Shown: positions 9,330 through 19,665 of the stretch, piece after piece
How the letters are laid out: every line of letters starts with the position of its first letter
Position numbering within the stretch: the first letter of the stretch is position 1
Source of the DNA: Hyphomonadaceae bacterium
GTDB lineage: Bacteria; Pseudomonadota; Alphaproteobacteria; Caulobacterales; Hyphomonadaceae
Length of the DNA stretch: 64,000 bases
Assembly: GCA_024742355.1 (NCBI GenBank)
Contig: JANSYM010000013.1
Coordinates: 1 to 64,000 of the forward strand
Direction of reading: 5' to 3'
Notes under the pieces: model-generated
What the model was told of the DNA's origin: nothing
What the model saw: the letters and a program-made list of their open reading frames with translations, nothing else
The model's database searches: none
Translations under genes and position numbers: made by a program

Positions 9330-10469
9330 ATGTCCCTGCCCGATAAATATCTGCAAATGCTGTCAACGCTGACCGAAGACGGTACGCTCCGAATGGAGCT
9401 GGTCGAAAAGGACATGCCGGACCCGAAACCCGGGCAGATTATCGTCCGCGTCGAGGCGACGCCGATCAACCCGTCCGACCATGGCGTGATGTTTGGCTGG
9501 GCCAATATGGCGGCGGCGAGCTCTGACGGTTCTGGCCGTGGCACCGTGCTCACCGCGCCCGTACCGGAACAAGGCATGCGCATGATGAAAGCGCGGATCG
9601 GACAGGCACTTCCGGTCGGTAATGAAGGCGCCGGGACGGTCGTCGCTGCGGGCGAAGGCGAGTATGCACAAAGCCTGATGGGCCGTACCGTCGCAGTCAT
9701 GGGCGGCGGCATGTATGGCGAGTATCGCGCCGTCGACGCGATGATGGCGCTGCCGCTGCATGAGGGCAACACAGCCAAGGAAGGCGCTTCGTGCTTCGTG
9801 AACCCGCTGACCGCCCTGTCTTTCCTGGAAACAATGCGGATGGAAGGCCATAGCGCGATCGTCCACACGGCCGCGGCGTCTAATCTCGGCCAGATGCTCA
9901 ACCGGATCTGCCAGGCCGATGGGGTCGATCTCGTCAATATCGTCCGCAAGCCGGAGCAGGAAGAGATCCTGCGCGGGTTGGGCGCGAAATATATCGTCAA
10001 TTCGAGCAGTGACAGCTTCATGGCCGACCTGATCGACGCCATTCACGAGACCGGCGCCACGCTCGGCTTTGATGCGACCGGCGGTGGCAAGCTCGCCTCG
10101 GATATCCTCACCGCGATGGAAGGCGCCGCCGCACGCACGCCCGGCGCGTACAGCATTTACGGCTCTGTCGCGCACAAACAGGTCTATCTCTATGGCGGGC
10201 TCGACACTTCGCCAACAGTGCTCAGCCGCGGCTATGGCATGGCCTGGGGCGTCGGTGGCTGGCTGCTGCCAAACTTCCTCGCCAAGGCCGGACAAGACGT
10301 GGCGATGCGCCTGCGCCAGCGTGTGGCTGACGAGCTGACGACGACATTTGCCAGCAACTATACCGCCGAGTTGTCTCTGTCAGAAGCGCTGCAAGCGGAG
10401 AATGTTGCGAAGTACAACGCCAAGACGACGGGTCAGAAATACCTGATCTGTCCACAAAAGCCGAATTAA
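9330..10469 (+). CDS. Zinc-free medium-chain dehydrogenase/reductase (quinone oxidoreductase-like)
   Basis: MDR-superfamily oxidoreductase of 379 residues. The GroES-like N-terminal half has [18 protein letters not shown] and [16 protein letters not shown]. The Rossmann half has [19 protein letters not shown] in place of the usual AAAGGVG, and [16 protein letters not shown]. No structural Cys cluster for zinc is visible, so an NAD(P)H-dependent quinone or enoyl-type reductase is likely; the substrate cannot be read. It lies on the opposite strand between hisH and hisB and overlaps the end of hisB by 4 bases tail to tail, splitting the his cluster. Confidence 0.88.
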   Translation: MSLPDKYLQMLSTLTEDGTLRMELVEKDMPDPKPGQIIVRVEATPINPSDHGVMFGWANMAAASSDGSGRGTVLTAPVPEQGMRMMKARIGQALPVGNEGAGTVVAAGEGEYAQSLMGRTVAVMGGGMYGEYRAVDAMMALPLHEGNTAKEGASCFVNPLTALSFLETMRMEGHSAIVHTAAASNLGQMLNRICQADGVDLVNIVRKPEQEEILRGLGAKYIVNSSSDSFMADLIDAIHETGATLGFDATGGGKLASDILTAMEGAAARTPGAYSIYGSVAHKQVYLYGGLDTSPTVLSRGYGMAWGVGGWLLPNFLAKAGQDVAMRLRQRVADELTTTFASNYTAELSLSEALQAENVAKYNAKTTGQKYLICPQKPN

Positions 10470-11059
10470 AGGCTGCCTTTGGTGCTGGCAGGGGCCCCGG
10501 CGAGTTTTGCGTCCGGGGCAACCGCCATGCGCAGCGCCCGCGCGACAGCTTTGAAACAGCTTTCGGCGATGTGGTGATTGTTCTCGCCATAGAGGTTTTC
10601 AATGTGCAGGCACATGCCGCCATTGCCTGCCAGGGCCTGGAAGAATTCCTTGAACAGCTCGGTGTCCATGTCGCCGATCTTGTCGCGGTCGAAACTCGTG
10701 TTCCAGACAAAATAGGGACGCTTGCACAAATCCACCGCGGCCCGGCTCAGCGTTTCATCCATGGGTAGATAGGCATGTCCGTAGCGCGCGATTCCGGCAA
10801 AATCGCCAAGCGCTGACTTGATCGCCTGACCAATCACAATGCCTGTATCCTCGACCGTGTGGTGGCCGTCTATGTGCAGGTCACCCTTCGCCTTGACCGT
10901 CAGATCGATGAAGGAATGGCGGCCAAGCGCATCCAGCATATGGTCGAAAAACCCAATACCGGTCGCGATATCCGTCTTGCCGGTGCCATCCAGATTCACG
11001 GTCACCGTGATATCGGTTTCCTTGGTCTTGCGGGAAATTGTAGCGGTTCTGTCGGTCAT
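10466..11059 (-). CDS. hisB: Imidazoleglycerol-phosphate dehydratase
   Basis: HisB dehydrates IGP to imidazole acetol phosphate. The 197 residues hold all the metal-binding motifs: [31 protein letters not shown], a repeat of the pattern in [38 protein letters not shown], and the C-terminal GSL. This is the monofunctional form without a phosphatase domain. It is separated from hisH by the opposing MDR gene. Confidence 0.97.
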   Translation of the reverse strand: MTDRTATISRKTKETDITVTVNLDGTGKTDIATGIGFFDHMLDALGRHSFIDLTVKAKGDLHIDGHHTVEDTGIVIGQAIKSALGDFAGIARYGHAYLPMDETLSRAAVDLCKRPYFVWNTSFDRDKIGDMDTELFKEFFQALAGNGGMCLHIENLYGENNHHIAESCFKAVARALRMAVAPDAKLAGAPASTKGSL

Positions 11060-11120
11060 GCGCGTTCACTTAGGGCTTAATCACGCTGTCGACTAGCACA
11101 GATCTGTTCACGACTCCCTA

Positions 11121-11137
11121 AACAATTGTTGCAACAA
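11121..11137. repeat. Overlapping palindromes between hisB and the EAL gene
   Basis: AACAATTGTT (11121-11130) and TTGTTGCAACAA (11126-11137) are perfect overlapping palindromes. They lie in the 114-base divergent gap between hisB (minus) and the EAL phosphodiesterase (plus), about 40 bases upstream of the latter's start. They could be an operator; this is pattern only. Confidence 0.35.
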
Positions 11138-11173
11138 CAGGTTGAGGGTTGAGTCGGGTTAGAAGGCTACTGT

Positions 11174-13159
11174 GTGACACCGCTTAAAGCATTAACCAGG
11201 TCCGTGGCGAGGGCGAGCTTCTCCAATGTACTGACATTGGCGGCGATGCTGCTCGGTCTTTTGCTGTCTGGTGTGTTCACGGTTTTCTACTTCTCCCAGT
11301 CCTGGAACGCCTACCAGAACGCCCGTCATGATAGCGGTGTTCAGGTCTCGCAAATGCTCGGCACGGCCTATGCCAACGGCAAGATGCCTGCGATTGAAAT
11401 GGCTATGGACGGCCCACTCGGCGACCGCGCCGTTCTGCGCGACCCTGAAGGCAATGTGCTGTACGGCAAAATGACCCCGCAGTTCGCGAACCGCGCATCG
11501 ACATTTCCGGTTTCACACAATGGCGAAGCGCTCGGCACGCTGACCTATGCGACCAACACGACCTATGTCTCGCCTTTGCCGCATTGGCTTGCGGCGCTGC
11601 TTTGCCTGGCCATTTCCGCGATCTCGGCCCTGATCATGCGCGCTTTCGCCCGCACCGTTGGGCAATCAGTCAATCAGGCAACCAAGCTGATCAGCGATTA
11701 CAGCCTCGCCGGCACCGGTCGTCGCCGCGTCACCGATTTCACCTTCGCCGAGTTCCGTCAGCTTGCCCTCGAAACCACGCGCGCAACCCGCCGGGTTGCG
11801 AAAGAGCTGGAGAACCTCCGCGCCTCAGCCCGTATCGACGAACGCACGGGCCTGCTGACCGAACGCGCATTCCACGACGAAGTTCGTGACACCATCCAGG
11901 GCCTCGCACCTGCCGGCCATGCCGTCCTGGTGACAGTCGAATTCGAACCGCAAACCCCGGGCGCGGATAGCAGCAATCTCAGCCTGTCTACCGACGCACA
12001 CACAGAAGTCGCTGATCGGTTGCGGATTTTTGCCAGCCAGTCTGCTGCCAAACACGGCCATTTCCCTGACAATTGGCTGCTCGGCAGCCTGTTTGCCGAG
12101 AAATACGCGATCCTGATAAAGGAGAATGTGACGCGGGATGAAACCGCAGCGATCATTCGCGAGCTGCTCGGCGAGTTCCGCATTCCTCTGCGCTATCAGC
12201 AACAGACCGTCCCGGTGGCGCTGCGTGGCTCGATCGTGCTGATGCCACAGGATGGCGACAGCTTGAACCGCGTCATGGATCGCGCCCAGGCGACGATTGA
12301 GGACCTGAAGCTGAAATCCCGTACCGGTTTTGCTTTCTATTCTCCGAAGCTCGAACGCCAACGCGACGCAAAGCTGAAACTGGAATCAGAACTTCGCCAA
12401 GCCGTTGCCGAAGATCGCTTTATCCCATTGTTCCAGCCGAAGATCGATCTCGCGACCGGCCGCATTTCCGGCACCGAAGCCCTGGCGCGCTGGCAGCTTG
12501 AGAATGGCCGACTGGTCTCGCCATCCGTGTTCATTGAACTGGCCGAAGAGACCGGCCTGATCAGCCAGATTGGCGAACAGATCATGCGCAAGGCCTGTAT
12601 CGAAACCGCCAAGTGGGCGCAGGAAGGGTACCGCGTAAATCTCGCGGTCAACGTCTCACCCCGGCAGTTCGAGAATGACAATCTGGCGGAGACCATTCTT
12701 GACGCCCTGGCGAAATCCGGCCTGCCCCCTCGCCAGTTTGAGATCGAGATTACCGAGAGCCTCGCAATCCAGCAGCCTGAGCGCGTGCGCGCGGTGCTCG
12801 AACCGCTGCAACGCCTTGGCATCAAGCTGGCCATGGACGATTTCGGGACCGGCCACTCGAACCTCGCCGTGCTCACCCAGCTCGATTTCGACGTGTTCAA
12901 GATCGATCGCCAGTTCCTCACCGGCACGCCGCATGACCCACAGGCGAACGCCATTGTCGACATGATCCTGTCCATGGCGAGCTCACTGGAAATGAAAATT
13001 GTCGGCGAAGGCATCGAGACCGAGGCCCAGGCCGAGTTTCTCACCGAGCGCCAGTGCGATATCGGTCAGGGCTTCCTGTACAGCCCGCCGGTCACGGCGC
13101 AGGCCTTTGCAGAAATGCTGAAATCTCAACCCTTTATGGCCAAGCGACTGAGCGCCTAA
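11174..13159 (+). CDS. Membrane cyclic-di-GMP phosphodiesterase (degenerate GGDEF + EAL)
   Basis: 661-residue signalling protein. Two membrane helices (~18-40 and ~136-160) bracket a small periplasmic domain. A linker follows, then a GGDEF-like domain (~215-385) whose active-site loop reads LLGSLFAEKYAIL instead of GGDEF, so it is probably non-catalytic. The EAL domain (~405-650) looks active: GTEALARW, NVSPRQF, EIEITESLA, MDDFGTGHSNLAVL, FKIDRQF, VGEGIETEAQAEF. It should hydrolyse c-di-GMP. The start is GTG with AGAAGG about 8 bases upstream. What the periplasmic domain senses is unknown. Confidence 0.9.
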   Translation: MTPLKALTRSVARASFSNVLTLAAMLLGLLLSGVFTVFYFSQSWNAYQNARHDSGVQVSQMLGTAYANGKMPAIEMAMDGPLGDRAVLRDPEGNVLYGKMTPQFANRASTFPVSHNGEALGTLTYATNTTYVSPLPHWLAALLCLAISAISALIMRAFARTVGQSVNQATKLISDYSLAGTGRRRVTDFTFAEFRQLALETTRATRRVAKELENLRASARIDERTGLLTERAFHDEVRDTIQGLAPAGHAVLVTVEFEPQTPGADSSNLSLSTDAHTEVADRLRIFASQSAAKHGHFPDNWLLGSLFAEKYAILIKENVTRDETAAIIRELLGEFRIPLRYQQQTVPVALRGSIVLMPQDGDSLNRVMDRAQATIEDLKLKSRTGFAFYSPKLERQRDAKLKLESELRQAVAEDRFIPLFQPKIDLATGRISGTEALARWQLENGRLVSPSVFIELAEETGLISQIGEQIMRKACIETAKWAQEGYRVNLAVNVSPRQFENDNLAETILDALAKSGLPPRQFEIEITESLAIQQPERVRAVLEPLQRLGIKLAMDDFGTGHSNLAVLTQLDFDVFKIDRQFLTGTPHDPQANAIVDMILSMASSLEMKIVGEGIETEAQAEFLTERQCDIGQGFLYSPPVTAQAFAEMLKSQPFMAKRLSA

Positions 13160-13218
13160 AGCACTTCATCGCGGTGCGGGGCTTGCATTTTTCAGATTTC
13201 CCGGCCATTTAGAGTTTT

Positions 13219-13779
13219 ATGATAAACGATAAATCTTCGATCGGCCCGGAATGGCATGGTACGACCATTCTCGCGGTCAGAACTGATAAGCAAGTCGCCA
13301 TGTTGAGTGATGGGCAAGTGTCCATGGGCCAGACCGTCATGAAGGGCAATGCACGCAAAGTTCGACGGATTGGCGGCGGCGATATTCTCGCCGGGTTCGC
13401 CGGTGCAACCGCCGATGCGTTCACGCTGTTCGAGCGTCTCGAACAAAAACTCGAACGCTTCCCAAACCAATTGCAGCGCGCCGCGGTTGAGTTGGCAAAA
13501 GAGTGGCGGACAGAGAAATACCTGCAAAAACTGGAAGCGCTGCTGATCGTCGCCGACAAGGAAACCACGCTGGTCATTACCGGCTCGGGCGATGTCCTGG
13601 AGCCCGAATACCCTGTGGTCGCGGTCGGCTCCGGCGGCAATTACGCATTGTCGGCCGCACGCGCTCTGGTCGATTACGAGAAAGACGCTGAGACGCTGGG
13701 CCGAAAGGCGATGGAAATCGCTGCTGACATCTGCGTCTACACCAATGCGCATTTTACGGTGGAGGTCCTCGATGTTTGA
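13219..13779 (+). CDS. hslV: ATP-dependent protease proteolytic subunit HslV
   Basis: HslV forms the double hexameric core of the HslUV protease. The 186 residues include a 14-residue N-terminal extension before the catalytic threonine (W-H-G-T15-T-I-L-A-V-R), so maturation must cleave G14-T15; this form is typical of alphaproteobacteria. Other motifs are [38 protein letters not shown] and [18 protein letters not shown] weak heat-shock-like promoter (CTTG at 13182, CCATTTAG near 13205, 19-base spacer) may lie upstream. It overlaps the next gene by 8 bases. Confidence 0.97.
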   Translation: MINDKSSIGPEWHGTTILAVRTDKQVAMLSDGQVSMGQTVMKGNARKVRRIGGGDILAGFAGATADAFTLFERLEQKLERFPNQLQRAAVELAKEWRTEKYLQKLEALLIVADKETTLVITGSGDVLEPEYPVVAVGSGGNYALSAARALVDYEKDAETLGRKAMEIAADICVYTNAHFTVEVLDV

Positions 13780-14890
13780 TCGTTCGGACCTGCGCGCGGC
13801 CGTTGGCGCGAACGTGTTGAGCGCCGACCAGGCGTCGCGGCTTGAGGCGTTTCTGCTCTCGCGCAAGGATGACGGTGTCGGCCAAGAGGTTATCGGGCAG
13901 GAGAATCTGCGGTTCCTGGCCAATTTCAATGATGTCTTCATTACGCTCGGCCTGGTCATCCTGTTTATCGGCGTTTCGACAATGGTCGGCATGATCGCGA
14001 CGCCGGCTCTGGTCAGCGGGAATATCCTGGCAGGCGTCCTGTCTGCCCTGGTTGTCGGTGGACTTGCCTGGGTGCTGCTTGAATATTTCTGCGGACGCCG
14101 CCGTTTGCTGTTGCCGAGCATGGCCCTGACGCTGATCTTCACAGGGTTCATTTCGCTCGGCGTGACCGCCTTTGTTGCGAACTCCATGGGCATTGGCATC
14201 GAGTTCGATGTGCTGGACATATTCAGCACCACAGGACGGCTGGGCGTCACTGCATTCCTGGCCGCCGCAGCCGCGTCTTCGGCGATCTACATGCGGTTTC
14301 GCTTGCCCTTCTCGCTGGCCGTGATCGCACTGGGAGTCGCAGGCGCAATCTATGTTTTCCTCGGCTTCTTCGGCAATAGCGCCTGGCTGATTGGCGGCGC
14401 CGGCTTCTTCCTGATGGGATTGATCACGCTTTCCGTCGCTGTCTGGTATGACGTGAAAGACCCTGAGCGCATTCGCAAAGCCTCCGACAATGCGTTCTGG
14501 CTTCACCTCGCTGCCGCGCCGCAGGTGATTATCGGGGTCAGCACAATGGTCACCGGATCGAATATTTTCGCCGGCTCAACCAGCGGCACGGACAATGCCA
14601 CACAAGGCCTGACTCTGCTCGGTGTTCTGCTCGCCATCGGTCTGATCTCGCTGGCCCTCAATCGCCGCGCCCTGATTGCCGCCAGCCTGGTCACGTTCAT
14701 CATCACGCTGAGCTTCGTGCTCAGCCGCGCGGGCCTCGATGCCTCGAATATCTTCATCATGGTGACGATCCTGATCGGCACAGGCGTGGTTTTGCTCGGT
14801 GCAGGCTGGAAGACGGCGCGCAGGGCAGCGCTTGTAATTTTCCCGAAAGGCGGCACATGGGGTCGGGTATTCCCACCTGAACCGGCCTAA
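13772..14890 (+). CDS. Polytopic membrane protein between hslV and hslU (DUF2157-like)
   Basis: The start at 13772 is preceded by GGAGG (13761-13765) and overlaps hslV by 8 bases; the frame stays open upstream to 13592 but that part is antisense noise. About 40 soluble N-terminal residues ([23 protein letters not shown]) resemble the helical start of DUF2157 proteins. About ten hydrophobic segments follow, reaching the C-terminus, 372 residues in total. The function is unknown. Its placement between the two protease subunits, tightly spaced on both sides, implies co-expression. Confidence 0.82.
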   Translation: MFDRSDLRAAVGANVLSADQASRLEAFLLSRKDDGVGQEVIGQENLRFLANFNDVFITLGLVILFIGVSTMVGMIATPALVSGNILAGVLSALVVGGLAWVLLEYFCGRRRLLLPSMALTLIFTGFISLGVTAFVANSMGIGIEFDVLDIFSTTGRLGVTAFLAAAAASSAIYMRFRLPFSLAVIALGVAGAIYVFLGFFGNSAWLIGGAGFFLMGLITLSVAVWYDVKDPERIRKASDNAFWLHLAAAPQVIIGVSTMVTGSNIFAGSTSGTDNATQGLTLLGVLLAIGLISLALNRRALIAASLVTFIITLSFVLSRAGLDASNIFIMVTILIGTGVVLLGAGWKTARRAALVIFPKGGTWGRVFPPEPA

Positions 14891-14900
14891 GAGACACTCT

Positions 14901-16205
14901 ATGACCACTTTGACGCCCGCCGAGATCGTCTCGGAGCTCGATCGCCACATTGTCGGACAAACGGATGCCAAACGCGCTGTGGCGCTGGCCCTGCGCAATC
15001 GCTGGCGCCGGAAGCAGGCTCCGGAAGGCTTGCGCGAAGAGATCACACCGAAGAACATTCTGATGATCGGGCCCACGGGCGTCGGCAAGACCGAAGTGTC
15101 GCGTCGCCTGGCAAAACTCGCAAATGCACCCTTCCTGAAAGTCGAAGCGACCAAGTTTACCGAAGTCGGCTATGTCGGACGAGATGTCGAACAGATCGTC
15201 CGCGATCTGGTTGAATCGGCAATCGGCATGCTGCGCGAGCAAAAACGCAAGACGGTCGAAGACCAGGCCCGTGACACGGCTGAAGAGCGTTTGCTGGATG
15301 CGCTGGTTGGCTCGGATGCACAATCGTCGACGCGGGAAGTGTTTCGGCGCAAATTGCGCGACGGCGAGCTGGATGACAAATCCGTCGATATCGATCTCGC
15401 TGAGAGCAGCAATCCGATGCAAACCATGGACTTTCCCGGTGGTGGCGGCTCGATGGGCATGATCAATCTCGGTGACATGCTGGGCAAAGCGATGGGCCAA
15501 CGCACCAAGCGGGTTCGCACCACGGTTTCCGAAGCCTATCAGCCACTGATCGACGAGGAAGCGGACAAGCTGATTGATGAGGATACGATCGCCCGCGAAG
15601 CGGTCCGGGCGGTTGAAGAAGACGGTATCGTCTTCCTCGACGAAATCGACAAAGTCGCTGGCTCGTCAGGCCGATCGGGCGCGGATGTCAGCCGCGAAGG
15701 CGTGCAGCGCGATCTGCTGCCTTTGATCGAAGGCACAACCGTTTCAACCAAGCGTGGGCCGGTGAAAACCGATCATATCCTGTTCATTGCCTCCGGCGCA
15801 TTCCATGTCGCCAAGCCATCGGATCTGCTGCCAGAGCTTCAGGGCCGCCTTCCCATCCGGGTTGAGCTGACCGCGCTGACCCGTGACGACATGCGCCGCA
15901 TTCTGGTTGAACCGGAAGCATCGCTCATTCGCCAGCACCAGGCCCTGATGGATGCCGAGAGCGTCACGCTCGAGTTTGAGGAAGACGCCATCGACGCGCT
16001 TGCGGACCTGGCGGTCAAAGTGAATGACACCGTCGAGAATATTGGCGCCCGCCGCTTGCACACCGTCATGGAACGCCTGCTCGACGAGATCAGTTTCACC
16101 GCATCAGATCGCGCAGGCGAAACCGTGAAGATCAGCGAAGACTATGTCACGGCGCAGCTGTCAGATCTGGTCGGCAATGCCGACTTGTCCAAGTTTATTC
16201 TGTAG
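14901..16205 (+). CDS. hslU: HslUV protease ATPase subunit HslU
   Basis: AAA+ unfoldase that feeds substrates to HslV. The 434 residues carry the N-terminal [16 protein letters not shown], Walker [18 protein letters not shown] (~54-70), the I-domain insertion (~110-230), Walker [14 protein letters not shown], sensor motifs [22 protein letters not shown] and the C-terminal [20 protein letters not shown]. The final residues DLSKFIL are the tail that docks into HslV. It overlaps the convergent alkaline phosphatase gene by 11 bases. Confidence 0.98.
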   Translation: MTTLTPAEIVSELDRHIVGQTDAKRAVALALRNRWRRKQAPEGLREEITPKNILMIGPTGVGKTEVSRRLAKLANAPFLKVEATKFTEVGYVGRDVEQIVRDLVESAIGMLREQKRKTVEDQARDTAEERLLDALVGSDAQSSTREVFRRKLRDGELDDKSVDIDLAESSNPMQTMDFPGGGGSMGMINLGDMLGKAMGQRTKRVRTTVSEAYQPLIDEEADKLIDEDTIAREAVRAVEEDGIVFLDEIDKVAGSSGRSGADVSREGVQRDLLPLIEGTTVSTKRGPVKTDHILFIASGAFHVAKPSDLLPELQGRLPIRVELTALTRDDMRRILVEPEASLIRQHQALMDAESVTLEFEEDAIDALADLAVKVNDTVENIGARRLHTVMERLLDEISFTASDRAGETVKISEDYVTAQLSDLVGNADLSKFIL

Positions 16206-17766
16206 GCGATGCGCGTTCGACCAGACCACTTGAATATCCCATCACGTGGAAGATCTCGTTCTGGTCCATAACGCCGCGCACCAATTCCGCTCCGGGGCCG
16301 CTTGCGAAAATGGCAACGTCTTCACCGCCATGCGTTTCCGAACCGAGCGACACCAAGGCTTGCTGCCGGAAATCCTTGGCGGTTGTGTCGACTTCGCTGA
16401 GATCGACGCGCGCACAATCCTGACTGCCATCCTCATTGCGGGTGCACGCGGATGAGCCATTGGCATAACCGAGAGTCGTATAAGGCTTGCCATCATTGCC
16501 GCGCACAACCGCACCTGTGGCCGCTGTGACCTTGCCGAGAATGGGATTGTTACGGCGCGGATAGCCCGCCATGGTCATTGTGTGAGAGTGGTCCGCAGTG
16601 ACGATGATCAGCGTGTCCTCAGCGCTTGTCATCTCCAGCGCCGCAGCGACGGCCTGATCGAACGCGTCGGTGTCGCCGAGCGCGCGCGCAGCATTCACGC
16701 CGTGGTGGGCATGATCAATGCGCCCGCCTTCGACCATCAGCAAATAGCCGTCCTCGTCGCGCGACAGACGCGTGATTGCGGCGCGTGTGAGGTCTGCGAG
16801 TGAAGGTTCTGTTCCGGCATCGTCGGCGCGGTCCAGTTCAAATTGCATGTGAGACGGTTCAAACAGACCGAGCACGCGCGCGTTGCTGTCGAAATTGGTC
16901 GCGGCGAATTCCGCGCCTGTATAGATCACTTCGTGATCCGGAGACTTGGCCGTCCAGGCGGTGACGAGATCGCGCTCGTCCTGTCTGCGACCGGTCGCAT
17001 CGGGGTATTCCGGATCGAAGGTTTCGTCGGTCATGAAGTGGCGACGGCCGCCGCCCATAGCGACCTCGAATCCATCGCCGGCGGACCAATCGACAAGTTG
17101 CGCGGCGATATCCTTGCAGCCTGCAGCATCAGCGCTGCCGAAGCTGGTATCATCCTCCCAGCCGCGGCTGGCAGACTCAGCATAGGTCGAAGCCGGCGTG
17201 GCGTGGGTCAGGCGCGCCGTTGACAGGACGCCCGTCGCCAGTCCCTTGCGCTCGGCGAGCTCGAACAAGGTATCCGTGCCGAGGCCTGCGGCGCTGGCGC
17301 AGTTTCCGAGCGCAACGTCTGAGGTCAGGCCGAGGATGCCAGACCGCGTTTTCACGCCGGCCACCATGGCCGTCGCGGTCGCGGCGCTATCAGCGACCTG
17401 ATAGTCATGCGAATAGGTTCGCGACAGGGCGGCGTAGGGCAGCGTGTCCATGGCCAGCCTGTAGCTCTCGCCATCGAGACCGCGCACCTGGCCAGCATAG
17501 ATCCGGCCCGCTGTAATGGTCGAAATGCCCATGCCGTCGCCGACAAAAATGATCACATTCTTGGCGCCAGCGGCGAAGTCGGGACCCATGCGTCCTTCGA
17601 CGGCAGAGGCCGCGCGTTGGTAATACGGGTCGCCCGACTGGACCGGAACCGCGCCCCGATCCTGCAATGACGCTTCCGGCTCCGGCGCCTGCAGCACCGT
17701 TGTGGCCGAGACCGCAGCGCAGGCCGTGATGAAAGCAAAGGCGGAGATGGAAAGAGCTAAACGCAT
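16195..17766 (-). CDS. Alkaline phosphatase (PhoA family), putative lipoprotein
   Basis: Secreted phosphomonoesterase. The start at 17766 is chosen because GAGG lies 5 bases upstream; the frame begins at TTG 17784. The N-terminus [16 protein letters not shown] reads as a lipoprotein signal (ITAC, Cys16). Metal and nucleophile motifs are present: [15 protein letters not shown] with the Asp ligand, [16 protein letters not shown] with the catalytic Ser (~127), [27 protein letters not shown] and [16 protein letters not shown]. The length (523) is in the bacterial PhoA range. Expression is probably phosphate-regulated, but no Pho box was identified. Confidence 0.93.
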   Translation of the reverse strand: MRLALSISAFAFITACAAVSATTVLQAPEPEASLQDRGAVPVQSGDPYYQRAASAVEGRMGPDFAAGAKNVIIFVGDGMGISTITAGRIYAGQVRGLDGESYRLAMDTLPYAALSRTYSHDYQVADSAATATAMVAGVKTRSGILGLTSDVALGNCASAAGLGTDTLFELAERKGLATGVLSTARLTHATPASTYAESASRGWEDDTSFGSADAAGCKDIAAQLVDWSAGDGFEVAMGGGRRHFMTDETFDPEYPDATGRRQDERDLVTAWTAKSPDHEVIYTGAEFAATNFDSNARVLGLFEPSHMQFELDRADDAGTEPSLADLTRAAITRLSRDEDGYLLMVEGGRIDHAHHGVNAARALGDTDAFDQAVAAALEMTSAEDTLIIVTADHSHTMTMAGYPRRNNPILGKVTAATGAVVRGNDGKPYTTLGYANGSSACTRNEDGSQDCARVDLSEVDTTAKDFRQQALVSLGSETHGGEDVAIFASGPGAELVRGVMDQNEIFHVMGYSSGLVERASPTE

Positions 17767-17790
17767 GGAAACCTCTTCTGGCAATCAGGA

Positions 17791-18723
17791 TTAGTCGACG
17801 AAAACATTTGCCGGTTCTTGTGACCGTTTTGACGCGCCCGGTCCAGCACCGCGTTGTGCGATCAAGATGCCAATCAGAATCAAGACGCCGCCGCCGGCCT
17901 GGATTGGCGCCAGGGGTTCATCAAACAGCTGCCACGATATTGCCGCAGCAACCACCGGCTGCACGAGCACGAGAACCCCGGCCACCGCCGCTGGTGTGTG
18001 TCCAAGCCCGGTAATAATCAGGCCCTGGCCCCCAACCTGAACCGCCAGCGCGAGGAAGAGCGGTACGATAAACCCATCGAGACTGGCCGGGACAAAGTTC
18101 TCTCGGAAAATCAGGACAAGGCCCGCAGCGACGATGATCTCAAAAGCCGTGAGCCAGAAGATGGTTTCGAGGCCTCCAAGAGTCCGTCGCGCGACTTTCG
18201 AGGCCACGATATAGCAGGATACCAGGATGGCAGCGCCGAGCGCCAGGGCGTCACCGCGAAGATCGGTCTTGCCGTCTGCCGCGCCGCCGAGTGTCAGCGC
18301 TGCAGCGCCAACCATGGCGATAAGCACCGCGACAAACCAGATCGGGGTCGGGCGTTCTTTCAGGAATATCCATGCCGTCAGCCCGACACCAATATTGCCG
18401 AGATTAACGATAAAGGTGGAATTGGCCACGGTCGTGAAGGTGAGGGCCCAGTGCCACAATCCAATATCCACCGCGAAACACACCGCAGCAATGATCACAA
18501 ACTTGTTGGGTCTGGCTGGCAACCGACGGTCGACCAGAACCACGAGCAGAAAGAGTACGGGCAATGCGAACGTGTAGCGCCAGAAAGCAATCGCCTGTGG
18601 CCCCAAATCATCGAGCCCCAGGCGCAACCCGATCGGCGCAAAGCCAATGCACACACCGCCTGCAAACACCAGAAGAGGACCGAACCAAATCGGGAGAGTC
18701 GCCTGAGGCTGCGTATCTGACAT
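17791..18723 (-). CDS. EamA/DMT-family transporter
   Basis: 310-residue inner-membrane protein with about ten hydrophobic segments in two EamA repeats. The first contains IGFAPIGLRLGLDDLGPQAIAFWRYTFALP, the second GLGHTPAAVAGVLVLVQPVVAAAISWQLFDEPL. Drug/metabolite transporters of this type export amino acids or other small molecules; the substrate cannot be predicted. It starts one base after the gluQ stop and is therefore co-transcribed with it. Confidence 0.9.
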   Translation of the reverse strand: MSDTQPQATLPIWFGPLLVFAGGVCIGFAPIGLRLGLDDLGPQAIAFWRYTFALPVLFLLVVLVDRRLPARPNKFVIIAAVCFAVDIGLWHWALTFTTVANSTFIVNLGNIGVGLTAWIFLKERPTPIWFVAVLIAMVGAAALTLGGAADGKTDLRGDALALGAAILVSCYIVASKVARRTLGGLETIFWLTAFEIIVAAGLVLIFRENFVPASLDGFIVPLFLALAVQVGGQGLIITGLGHTPAAVAGVLVLVQPVVAAAISWQLFDEPLAPIQAGGGVLILIGILIAQRGAGPGASKRSQEPANVFVD

Positions 18724-18724
18724 T

Positions 18725-19546
18725 TTATTTGTACCCCAGCCGCGCGCGAACCTGATCCGCCGTCATACCGTCCGCGCGCAGGCTCGCAAGTGAAATACTT
18801 TTCTGCCGTTTGGAGAGTTTCTGGCCGTCATCGTCGAGGAGCAGTGGATGGTGCTCGTAGATCAGTGATGGCCAGTCCATCAAAACCTGTAACAGGGTTT
18901 GAATATGCGGCGCGTCGATCAGGTCTTCGCCGCGAATAATGTCGGTCACGCCTTGAACCGCGTCATCGTGGGTGGCGGCGACATGATAGGCGCTGGGGCT
19001 GTCCTTGCGCGCCAGTACGATATCCCCTTCCTTCATTGGCTCAGCGGCGCGGGTGTGCAGACCGCGCGGGGTTCGTTCGGTAAAGGTCAGCGCATCCCAC
19101 CGCGCCCCGAGCGCCGCGCGGCAGGCATGCAGCGAGAGACGCCAGGCAAACGGCGCCCGCGCCTCCAGATACGCAGCCTCCTCGCGCGCGCTGTGCGCTC
19201 CAGGTCGCAGCGGGTCCGGGAGCTTTGCCAACTCTGCGCGCGACCGGAAGCACCGATAGGTCAGCCCGCGCGCGGTCAGCGTCTCCACGACGGCCGCATA
19301 GTCGGCAAAATGTTCCGATTGCACCCGGACCGGCTGCGGCCAGCGCAGGCCGAGCCATGCCAGATCCTCATAGATCGCGGCCGTGTATTCGGGCCGGCAC
19401 CGCGTCGTGTCGATATCTTCGATCCTGAGTAAGACCTCTCCGCCTTGCTCTTCCGCACGGCGCCAGACCTGCAGTGCCGAGGCGGCGTGGCCAAGATGCA
19501 GATAATATGTCGGAGACGGCGCAAACCGGGTTCGAAACGCGCTCAA
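18725..19546 (-). CDS. gluQ: Glutamyl-Q tRNA(Asp) synthetase
   Basis: GluQ-RS attaches glutamate to the queuosine of tRNA-Asp. It is a truncated GlnRS/GluRS catalytic core (273 residues) without an anticodon-binding domain. Visible motifs are FAPSPTYYLHLGHA (HIGH equivalent HLGH), LLRIEDIDTTRCRPEYTAAIYEDL, and KLSKRQKS (KMSKS equivalent). Two deviations are seen. The usual SPTG reads SPTY, and only one Cys (YRCF) of the zinc cluster is present, so zinc binding is doubtful. The start is TTG at 19546 with AAGGAG 8 bases upstream. Confidence 0.92.
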   Translation of the reverse strand: MSAFRTRFAPSPTYYLHLGHAASALQVWRRAEEQGGEVLLRIEDIDTTRCRPEYTAAIYEDLAWLGLRWPQPVRVQSEHFADYAAVVETLTARGLTYRCFRSRAELAKLPDPLRPGAHSAREEAAYLEARAPFAWRLSLHACRAALGARWDALTFTERTPRGLHTRAAEPMKEGDIVLARKDSPSAYHVAATHDDAVQGVTDIIRGEDLIDAPHIQTLLQVLMDWPSLIYEHHPLLLDDDGQKLSKRQKSISLASLRADGMTADQVRARLGYK

Positions 19547-19665
19547 CTGTGATCTCCTTGACGCAGCGTGGCGATGAATCCTGCCCTAGCAGTCATTTGC
19601 CGTTGCGAGAATGCCTGTCTCTGCGGTATCGGAGAGCTGATTGTCCACTTGGCTGGAAGTAAAGT

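Noticed and set aside
9363-10295. Minus-strand frame of 310 codons opposite the MDR gene
   Set aside because: It would continue the his direction, but the plus-strand MDR has all family motifs and the minus product has none.
13161-13195. Possible terminator GCACTTCATCGCGGTGC between the EAL gene and hslV
   Set aside because: The stem is only 4-5 pairs and the T-run is displaced; not strong enough.
17854-18720. Plus-strand frame of 288 codons opposite the DMT transporter
   Set aside because: The minus-strand product has ten membrane helices and EamA motifs; the plus frame is polar, repetitive and without homology.
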